Source: Girardinichthys multiradiatus
Lineage: Eukaryota; Chordata; Actinopteri; Cyprinodontiformes; Goodeidae
Assembly (NCBI RefSeq): GCF_021462225.1
Contig: NC_061805.1
Coordinates: 30,583,958 to 30,647,957, forward strand
DNA: 64,000 bases
Direction of reading: 5' to 3'
The notes beneath the pieces were generated by a model. The model worked only from the letters and a program-made list of their open reading frames with translations, was not told where the DNA came from and made no database searches. Below, in pieces: positions 35,460 through 45,587 of the stretch (the first letter of the stretch is position 1; every line of letters starts with the position of its first letter). A program made the position numbers and the translations under genes.

Positions 35460-37014
35460 TAGGGGCGATGTCAGGAAGGGGCAGTTACGTCTGTTTCTTA
35501 GATAACATATCACCTTTGAACTCAAGAAGGGTTTTGGTCTTAAAAACATAGTCTTTGCAGTTGAGAGATAGAGGGGAGTACAAATGTTTCTGTACCTCTT
35601 AAAAAATCCAGATTGTCGTCATCCTCAAGCATTGACAGTGGATCAAAAAGGTGGTTTCAGGTTTCCAAGACTTGAGCTATCACCAAAAAAGTAATAGTAA
35701 GATCATTTAAACCCTCTAATATGCACTCAAACACAATCTCCTAAAGCAGTATACATTTCAAACTATGGCTCTATTAAATTTAATAGAATATGCATGGTAA
35801 TCTCTGTTTAACTATAAATGACTTTTTTAAAGAAAATGAAATTGGAGTGCATCAGATTGTTAAAAAATTCTTCAAACTGTAAATAAGATAAATGTATACT
35901 ATTAATAATGAATATTGTTTTGTACATAGTCCAGATTTATTAATCTATTGCATCACACAAAAGCAGAGGTCATTACAAGTTACTTTATTCTTTTAAATGT
36001 TTTTGTTTTATTATTATTGAATGGTTGTTGCATAGTCGTAACCAGGGTCTATTGAAAAGAAAAAACATTATAGTTGTTTTGTAGACAAATTCTTTTTATA
36101 CACTCAAGCACAATTTTAATCAGTTATCAGTTTTGTATCAGTACAAGGATGTTTTTTTCTATGCTTCAATAGTACTCAGTGCAGAATTCTGTTTTTGCAG
36201 TATAATTTTGACAACATTCTGAAGATTCGCATTCTTGTACATAGTATAATTGCAACGACAATCGTTTTGGAAATTCTTTGAAATGCTGTGTGTACTGATT
36301 GCTGTCGCTTCATTTAAGAAAAATTGTATCTGCTAAATTTCTATGTCACTGACAATAAACATTTATTTACTTTGTGTATTTTAAACTGGTTTCTTACTCC
36401 TGTCATTTTTACATCTTTACAGTAAGTAATCCTCTATATTTAATTTCATTTTGAAACTTTGTTTTGTATAGACACCAACTTTGGTCATGTTGCAGTCACT
36501 TTGTAGTGTCATCTATTGTCAAAACAACTTCTGTGCATTTAGAAAGTTGTATACAATTGATTATATTTCATAGAGTGCATAATATTTTGGATCCATGCTT
36601 TTGTGTGCATTCTGCTAAGTAAATGCAATAAACAGATTTCTAGAGTTTATTCTTGTTTTTAAACTTGATTTACAATAACTCAATTGACTGTGAGAGTCAG
36701 TTGAGGTATTAGTATTTTTTAATGCTATTACAATTTCTTTACACAACTATTTAGCATACACTAAATTGCTAAGCAGATATATTAGAATGCACATGCAGTA
36801 CTTTTACATAACACACTGGGATTTTAAAAACAAAACAGCAACCCACACATGGCTTAATTCTTCCCTCTCAAACTTTTAAGTTCTAAGGTTTTTCATATTT
36901 TGTACATATCTAGTAATTATGGTGTATGTTATTTTTCAAACTTTTTCACTTTGAATTAATATTTGTTTAGTAAAATCAGTGGTCTAACTTTTTTACGATT
37001 AAGGTTAGATTTCA

Positions 37015-37260
37015 ATTCAATTCAATTTTATTAATTTTAGGAATATAGCACCAGTTCAGAGCAAATGTCATCTCAAGGCAGATGATAAAACAGAGAGTTC
37101 TAAGCATGTAGCTACAGTGGTAAGTAAGGACTCCATATTAACAAGAAAAACCTCTAGTAGAACCATGCTCAGTATAAGTGGCCATCTGCTGTGATTGGCT
37201 AGCTTTAGAGGGCAGAAAGTAAACAGAAAAAAAAAGACACAGAAGCACCAGTCCAGGAGT
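37015..37260. repeat. Teleost L2-tail-like repeat inside the element
   Basis: TTCAATTCAATTTTATTAAT, AATGTCATCTCAAGGCAG and AACCTCTAGTAGAACCATGC belong to a widespread fish repeat recognised from memory, so the interior holds at least one later insertion. Confidence 0.5.
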
Positions 37261-39701
37261 AGTTTATTTGGGAAAGAATACAGCACACACCGTTAGTGAC
37301 ATCACTAATACCATTAGTAGTTCCATCTAAGAAACACAATAAAACAAGAAAGCACTGAGCCAGTAGTAGTATCAATGGGATAAGAAAATTAAGAGTAAAT
37401 ACCTGCAGCAATAGCTCACTGGCATTATCCTTGAAAGAGACAGTTAAAGACAAAATCCCTAGGCAGAGTGTATCTTCTATGAAAACAACAAGAATGAGAA
37501 CATACACTTTATTAGATTATGACACACAACACAAATACACCACACAAAGGTTTCTATTTACTGCTGCAATTTCTAGTTATGATTAAAGTTCCTTGTCAGG
37601 TTAAACACAATTTTGTGGCCTCACACATTTAAGATAATAAAAGGAATAGAAGTGTTGCACATATATTTATTCTGAACTTTTGTTATTTTATTTAGAGAGC
37701 ACTCACATGTTGCATTTCTAATTTAACAAATAAATATTAAAATCGTTTAGAATTTCTTCCTTTAGGAATTTCTTTCTTTAGGAAGTGGCATAGAGAAACA
37801 CTTTTAGAATTTTGACATTTTCTTATGAAGAGATGGTAAAAAATATGAGGACAAGTAGAAGGAAAACTGCAGAAACAGAATATCCACATGCTCTTTCTAG
37901 TATTTTTTTAAGGAAACATTGAACTAAAGCAGAACCATCTGCTGGAAGAGGTATGGACAGTAGAGGCAGACAAGCCATTTGGGTGCTTTCTACCAAACTG
38001 GTTTGTGTGGCTTTAAAAATGTTTTTTATTGTTGGCATTTGCCCTTTGCTTAGCTAGATGAAAGAACAATGAGCAGGTTAATGGAGACCATTAACATATA
38101 AAAATATAGTGACAAGCATGTTCATGTTATTTTTACTTGTAACTGTTTTTTTTTTAAGATGAACCTAATAAGCTATTAAAAACAAAAGCAATTCAACATA
38201 AATATAATGTCAAATAAACATTGGTATAAGACAAAATTATTGTCTCTTGTCCAACTGCTGTTTATTTCAATGCCACTTACCTCATAGTATATATATGTCA
38301 ATAAACTGATCTACACTTCAGAGTTGTGCTGATTTCAGTTTAACCTTCTTGCTCATCACCAACATTGGATATTTTGAAACCTTATGAAGTTAATAAATAC
38401 TACTTGAAAAGGTGTGTGTTACTCTTCTGCAGTGTAGTTTGACATTTTTAATCAAATGTTATAAAAGCCGATAAGTGGTGTTCTCAAACGGCACTTGTGA
38501 GTTGCTCAGTAACAAAACCAATTACTATTTCTTAATTCTATTTAGAGTTACCTTCACTGGTATGACAAAAACGTGTTTTTATTATTGAAATGTCATTAGT
38601 TCTTGACTAATTCTACAAACACATTCTGAAGTTTCAAATAATTTCTATAAATGAAATATACAACATTTGCTTACAGTTAACTGACTACACACCAGAATCA
38701 GGACATCTCTTCATAGCTTATAATGTTAGGCATATGTTGTACGCAGACCATGTCAATTACTATTTTCACTTAATATTAAAAGTTCTAAAAATTACATTAG
38801 CTTAGGAATTACCCTAGCTAATCAGCAACATTCACATTTGCCAAGTTATTTCTTCGTAAATAAGAATCATGAAAATGTGTTTTTTCAAAGATATCACACC
38901 TTATAATCCCATCACACTATTGAGTATGAGCCTTTTGTTTTTATTGCGTTAGAAGACATGATTCCACAATAAAATAACACTAACCAATCCTCTTCCTTAC
39001 AGTTGGGCCAAAAATTATTCATATCCTGGAAAGTATAGATGTATATTTTTTTTCATTTAACTGAGAAGTTTGTTTCTCACATAAAAGGAAAAAGGCATCT
39101 CTCCAATGACAACAAAATAATTAAAATCTTTATAAAAAAATTGGCATGTTAAAATTTTTTTATGTTCTCAGTGTACATCCACAATGCTGAAAAGGAGTGT
39201 TTAAAACGTGGCAGAAGTAGTGGCAGAAGACATTTGGATGTATCCTAAAATCTCTTTAATGGCCTCATGTTTAGATTTACCTATCACGTGAATAGGATCC
39301 CACTACGGAGGCGAGAGCTGGTGTAAAGCAGCTGGTCTCCAAGCACTCTTTCTTCTCTGCCCCTCAATGTGTTGCAGTAGCAGGGCTTGTAAAACAAACC
39401 AAAAGTGTCTGAACCAATATAATCAGCACCTCTCTGACAGCATTCGTTTTTACTTCACTGTATGGCCATAAAAGTCGCATCTGAATTTGAACACAGCAAT
39501 AGTGAATGACATCCGTGAATCAGTAATTCTGTGTTTAATTAATCTGTGGTTTCAAGGACTTTGATGTGTGACACAAAAAACGGAATTTTGGAACTGGAAT
39601 TGAATTTTGGAATAGAAAATGAAAGTTATCAAATGGAATTTTCAATACATAGCAAAGCAATTTTCAAAGCAAACAAATTCAGTTTAAAAGCCAAGGAATT
39701 C

Positions 39702-39740
39702 AGTTTCAAACCATTAAATTCATTTTAATGGTTTGAAACT
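39702..39740. repeat. Palindrome in the element interior
   Basis: AGTTTCAAACCATTAAA, a 5-6 base loop, then its near-complement TTTAATGGTTTGAAACT. It would form a hairpin with a stem of about 16-17 bp. Confidence 0.85.
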
Positions 39741-41195
39741 AGGTAAAAAACTTTTATTTGGTGGAGACTGGACTTTAGCTGTGTGTCAGAGTCAGGGCAT
39801 GAATCACTTGGTCTATTTTGTTTACTTCTATCTTCGCCAAATGTACCAAGAGTAGGAGAGTTAGCTCGCAGGAGATGAAGTGCTGCCATCAAAACTAAAT
39901 TTGCCGCTTTTTAAAACCACAGATATCCTTGCGTGCTTTCTAGGTTTTAGCGGCATGGCTTTCTGTCCGCTGTCAGGAGCATGTGTTCACCTCCGTTCGA
40001 GTGCACCTAACTCAGTGTGTCAGTGTCACCGTTGGTGACACAGAGTATGATGAGTGTGTTTTCGTCCAGCTTTTGCCATGTTTGGCCATAGAAAGAAGAG
40101 TAGTGACAACACAGGGACAGAAATCCTTCACGACGTGATCCAATAAAACGAATGACATTAACTGTTAAACTATTACTACATGCTGTGATCCTCTTGGGGG
40201 CACGGCGGTCTGGTTGGTAGGGCGGGGTGCCCCCCTTGAATAGTGGTAGGTGAAACACTGCAGGTGCTTCCACAGATTAGAAGTATTCCGCCGCAGCCGT
40301 GCATATTTCATCATAAATATTTCTGCACAGCATTTTGAAATGGAGTTTCGACGAAAATTCAAACTGAAAGACTGGGGTGGTGTTCCAACTACTCATGTCT
40401 AGTTCTCTCAATCATACGCATGTCTTGTTTTTTCAGATCATTAGGTGGGTTCAGTTTTCCTTTTCAGCACATTTAATTGACAGCTGTGGGAGATTAATCA
40501 GAATGAGGCCATACGGGGTACAAAGGGTGGAGTTGTTTACGTTTTCTGAATTTTTTATTTTTAATAAAGATCATATAAAAAGGGCACCAGACAGCGATCC
40601 TTATTATTGCTATTATTTGCTTTATTTTATGTCTTTTATTTATTTTTTCTTATGTTTTTCTGTCCTCGGAAAGAACAGCAATATTAAATTGTCTATAGCT
40701 GCTTCATTCAGACTTATTGTTCACCTACTACGAAACTAAGAATAATCATTTTCATCCCATTTTTATCAGATTGGCAGTCAAATCGGACAGAGTCTAGGAG
40801 AATGTTAATACCACCACTGGAAGAGGTCAGAAGTGGTTGCTTATTAATAAGCCATCAAAAATAATTTCAGTGTTTGATTCTTTGCAATAATCCTTTTAGC
40901 TGTTATGATCCTTTCACTTTTAACTGTATAATAATTCACACCTTTTTTGAAAAAGGTGCACACCCTGGTTTAATTTCCAGTGGTTCTGTCAAGCAGCAAT
41001 TTTAAGTTCGGCTTACAATAGTGTTTGGAGGGCAATTCTTTTGAAAGCAGTGTTTTTGCCTAGAACACAGGATGTGTTTCCAGAGTTCCTGGTTCTTTGA
41101 ATGCTATTGTTTTTCCAGTGCAGAGGAAGGAAACTAAAAGGAGTTTCCTTTTAAAGAGGAAGGTGCCCCTTTCCTCTCTGCCGGAGTCCAACATG

Positions 41196-42030
41196 CAGTT
41201 GGGATATAGAATAACTGTAACCCTGTAACTCTAAGATGAAAAAGTAAAATGTTTTTAGAAAAGCTACAGGTAACTTAAATTATCATTCCTTTTTCCTAAA
41301 ATGGAGTCTCTCATGATTCAAAAACAAACACATCATTGCTAGTCAATTTGTAACTTGGAAACAGTATACTGATGTTCTTTTTTTTTTCTGTTAATCTGAT
41401 ATTCGTCTTACCTATTTTCAGCTGCTTTTCCAGTATGTTGACGCAGAAGCTGAAGGTTTTTCTCGTTCCATCGATGTAGTGAAGCACAATTTTTTTTTAT
41501 TTACTTTTTTAGGTCTTTTCTATTTTGAACGGATTTAGACTGGCTCATATATTCAACAAATAGGTCCTGCTGTAAAGCAAAAATTAACTTACAATTCTGT
41601 CAGGTTACACAGTTCCTTTATTAGGATTTCATGTGATAGGTCAACATTAAGTTGATTATACCTTTAAAAATATAAAAGGATGCATGTCTTTTTTTTGTTG
41701 TTTTGTTTTTTAGATGTATTAACGCCTGAAAAAAACATACAGATTATTAATAACACCCTTAAACACACCCCTGTGTGTTTTAATTGGCTCATTTAAGGCC
41801 TTCCCCGTAACACCCTTAAACACACCCCTGTGTTTTAATTGACTCATTTAAGGTATCGCCCCTAATGACGACAACCAATCAACATCCACTGTTACGCCCC
41901 TTGGACACACCCCCCCTGCCCACATGGCAACCACATGGCGCCCATATGCCCCCCACCGGAAGTCCCGCCCTCACCGGAAGTCCCGCCCACCTGTCAAAAT
42001 GTTTGATGGAAGGGTGTACTTAAATTCTCT
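41196..42030 (-). repeat. Right terminal inverted repeat, 835 bp
   Basis: Reverse complement of the left arm from the tip to CCCAACTG, without the internal tandem duplication, and therefore probably the ancestral form. Differences from the left arm are few by eye. Confidence 0.9.
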
Positions 42031-42239
42031 TCCATACATTTGTTTTAATAGAGTTGAGCTCAGGACCATTCCAGAAGTTTATCCATTCCAAAACCAGTCT
42101 TGATGTGTGTTTTGGGACCATTGACTGGTTGAAACACCCAGGTGTGTCAAACTTTCAATTATCTTAACCAAACTGTCACCTCCGCTAAAAAAAAAGAAAA
42201 TTTGTAAGGATTTGTAGGAGTAACCCAGGAATCACCCAG

Positions 42240-42596
42240 TCAGTCATTTTCTATTGCTTATTCCATAGTGGGTCACGGGGGAGCTGGTGCCTATCTCCAG
42301 CAGTCTATGGGCGTGAGGCGGGTTACACCCTAGACAGGTCGCCAGTCCATCGCAGGGCAACACACAAACAACCATGCACACACTCATTCATACACCTACG
42401 GGCAATTTAGAGTTACCAATTAACCTAACAGGCATGTCTTTGGACTGTGGGAGGAAGCCAGAGTACCCGGTGAGAACCCATGCATGCACGGGGAGAACAT
42501 GCAAACTCCATGCAGAAAGACCCCAGGCTGAGAATTGAACCCAGGACCTTCTTGCTGCAAGGCAACAGTGCTACCAACTGCACCACTGTGCAGCCC
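42240..42596 (-). mobile_element. Complete tRNA-derived SINE with target duplication
   Basis: On the minus strand it begins GGGGCTGCACAGTGGTGCAG, with an A-box-like TGGTGCAGTTGGTAGCA, then a B-box-like GGGTTCAATTCTC about 30 bp later, a body of about 270 bp and a CTGACTG tail. CACCCAG flanks it at 42233-42239 and 42597-42603. It is the reference for the shorter copies at 12176, 22905 and 24119. Confidence 0.8.
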
Positions 42597-42603
42597 CACC
42601 CAG

Positions 42604-44180
42604 GATGAAGCTTATCTAAAACTGAAAGCTGCCAAGAGTATCTCTGTCTACAATTAGATAAGCTGTCTACAATAAGGTAAGCTTAACATCAACATAAACT
42701 GAGAGACTGCTTAAGAAGAAAGAAGCTTCTCCTTCATTTTTTCTTATAACCATGTGGACAAGCCAATTGTCTTCTAGAGAAAATTGTTTAATATCAGATG
42801 TGTCAAAATTTTGCTGTTTGGCCACAATGGCCAGAAGAAATCACTGCAAGGCTTTCAAACCAAAGAACACTGTACCAACTGCCAAGCATGGTGGTGGCAC
42901 CATCGTGCTGAGTGTCTGTTAGGCTGTTTAACTCTAACAGTTAGTAGATGGTTGAAACTTGGACATGACGGGGTGTGCTTTACTTCGAGGAAAAGTATCC
43001 CAAAACTACATGATGTAATCTGCTTTTGACTCTATTTACCCTCATTTACATTCTGCAGAAGAAAGTTAAGTATCTTTAATGTGTCTTATTTGATGTGTTT
43101 GAATAACTTTTTATCTGGTAAAAAGGTTTCAGGGAAGATCATAAAGTTAATGTAAGAGCTGGTAGATTTTAGGCATTTAGCTACCCATTTTCGATTTAGG
43201 TTACAGTGATGTGAACTGGAGGTTTTGCACATGTTTATGGGGAGGATAAGGCACAAAGAAATTATAAATAAACCAATCAGTAACATAAACCTGATCTTAC
43301 TCTTGGGTTTACACTGCTGTGGGTCATACATCCTTCATAAAACTGCTATGAAATCTTGTCTGGTGATTGTTTTCATTTTTTAAGAAAGCTCTAAGAAATT
43401 GAGATATATTGGGGCTAAAAGCTAAAAAAATATTTTTTTTAAGACAACTGCAAAATTTGTTTCAATGTAGGACATAAAGCAGGTAAATAACCCATAGAAA
43501 ATTTTGTAAATAAAATGGATTGGTATAGCATCCAGAGTGACATCCTTGTTAAGGGAAATATATATTATTATCAAGGCAGAAGCAGTGACCCCTCAGAACA
43601 TAAATCAATGAATGAATGGATGAATCAATTAATAAATCAATGAATCAATGGACGAACAAATACTGACACTAGATTTGACTGATGTTATTATAATGCAAAA
43701 CAACAACAAAACATTTGAATAATACAGGACACAAAACCAACAAATGATCCCAAATTTCAAAATGTATTTATTACATCATCCATCGATGTTAATCACACTG
43801 TAAGCATGACATTGACAAACCTGTGTAGGCTGTATTCGTATACAAAACGTGTATCTAGTGCAGTGTTGCGCAGGAAACGATGTAGAGTTACAAAAAAGTA
43901 ACAAAAAATGCCAGCTAGCAAGGCAATCACTGCAGGGCAGAGGTACTTTCTCACTCACGCATAATTTCTTTCATTTTTGAGTTCGTTTGCCCTCCACTAG
44001 GTTACACCACAGTGCAACAATACACCAATGAGGGTTTGGAAAACACTTAACTACCATTCACCGCGTCCTACAAAGTAACAATTGCACATCTCAGCGATAC
44101 ACACATTGTTCGAACCTTTTTAACAATTATCGAAACATTAACAAGAAAATCGGCGGCCTACTTCAATAAAAGACTCGTGT
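42604..44180. other. No recognised gene; rfk upstream DNA
   Basis: Simple ATGAATGAATGG/AATCAATG-type repeat at about 43604-43660. Segment 42775-42910 (TGGCCACAATGGCCAGAAGAAA, GCCAAGCATGGTGGTGGCAC) looks like a short Tc1 transposase-derived piece. Nothing else is recognised. Confidence 0.4.
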
Positions 44181-44199
44181 TTGTTTTATTTCCTACAAT

Positions 44200-44741
44200 A
44201 TCTAAACGCACCACGAGACTCCCTCTGTGGTTACGTGGTCACTGACATCACGCAATGTCAGTGAACGTATGTGACGCAGGGGGTCCAAACACGTTAGACG
44301 TGACCGGCTTTTTCTGAGCTTGATCTTTAATTTCACGCAGAGGAGCTGCCGTCCTGAAACAAATACTGTGGTCTTCTGAGTTATTGTACAAACCCCTGTC
44401 TTGAATTGATACGGGGTTCCACTCGCTTCAGGAACTGTCTGTAGCTGGTTAGGCTAGTTAGCGTCGCTAGCATAACTGATGAACTTTTACCATCATCTCT
44501 GCTTAGTGACTGAGGTTCAACTTTAACCAATTCGAACGAGGCGCATTAGCCGGAAAAACCAATCATACACACAGGCTCTGTTACTAGGGCCTTACTTTAA
44601 AATAAATATACACCGGCCTTCTCATAGCAGCGTGTTAGCCGCTAAAACCGCTCTGGTTGAGCAGCCAGACTGACTTCCCTGTGCCGTGTTCGAGGTCATT
44701 CTGTGGGCCCGTCTAAAGCAGCTGTTCCCGGGATACAAGCC
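44200..44741 (+). promoter_or_regulatory. rfk: Probable rfk promoter and 5' UTR
   Basis: The base composition becomes GC- and CpG-richer from about 44200 towards the ATG at 44742 (CACGCAGAGG, GACGTGACCGG, CGTCGCTAGC). No TATA box is obvious, consistent with a housekeeping promoter. The stretch 44480-44602 is duplicated at 28648-28770. The transcription start cannot be fixed from sequence. Confidence 0.5.
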
Positions 44742-45540
44742 ATGAAGAGCCTCCCATATTTCTGCCGAGGAGAGGTCGTTCGAGGATTTGGAAGAGGAAG
44801 CAAAGAACTCGGAATTCCCACAGGTTAGAAACCGGCATCAGTCCCCATGGAGTTTACAGTTTGATATATAACAGTCTACGTAAAAAACGTAAATGTGTGT
44901 GTTAACCGATCTTCTTTCAGATTCTCAGACACATGTGGAGGCTGTATATCTTGATGTTATAAGCCAATCTAAGTGGTTCTGTTAATGAGTAATCAATACA
45001 GGGTGCGTGAGCGTAATTCACAAAAGTATTATGTATTTACGTAAAAAGAATTATTTTTTACGTAAGTAAATGTGAGTTGCGCAACGAAGCTTGACAGATG
45101 CCAAAAGTGCTTCTGTTGACTCAATATGTCCTTGTGTCTCTTTCCATAACAGAAGTTGGGGTTTATGTAACCTAAATTAAACAAAGGAATAGGAGCAGGC
45201 AGATACTGAACAAATGAAACACTTTATGATGTTTCATGGGATAAATATGGTAAAATAGCAACTGTTAAGATGTAAAACATTTATTTTCATTTCCCAAAAA
45301 TCCCTTCACAGGAGCTTTGGGTTTTCATTTGTGGCACAATTTTGGTTGACCATTAAAGCAGTCTGGTGCTGGGAAAAGTTTGATTTACTGTGAGAAATGC
45401 ACCAATAATTTCCCTTTGGGATTAATAAATTATATTTGAATTGAATTGAATTGAATAAACCTTATCCTGACCGATACAGAATTCCTCTTTCCTCAAAGGT
45501 CCAACCAATTAAATATTTCTGTCTAATAATAAGAAATGTC

Positions 45541-45587
<47 letters not shown>

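Larger units (their letters stand above)
34315..42030. mobile_element. Polinton/Maverick-like element without genes, 7.7 kb
   Basis: The ends are AGAGAATTTAAG and its complement CTTAAATTCTCT, flanked by TCCATA at 34309-34314 and 42031-42036 (6 bp target duplication). The inverted repeats are about 835 bp and nearly identical. AG...CT ends, 6 bp duplication and 100-1000 bp repeats are the published hallmarks of Polintons, whose complete forms are 15-20 kb and encode a protein-primed DNA polymerase, integrase, ATPase, protease and capsid proteins. The 5.7 kb interior is A/T-rich, and its longest open frame is 120 codons with no recognisable domain, so this is a non-autonomous or gutted derivative. 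Other superfamilies with 6 bp duplications remain possible. Confidence 0.65.

Noticed and set aside
37068..37507. Hydrophobic minus-strand frames inside the long-repeat element as membrane proteins
   Set aside because: They are reverse translations of A/T-rich repeat sequence related to fish L2 tails, so the hydrophobicity is compositional.
34315..42030. hAT or piggyBac origin for the long-repeat element
   Set aside because: An 8 bp duplication does not fit the flanks, and there is no TTAA at the ends; TCCATA with AG...CT tips fits best.
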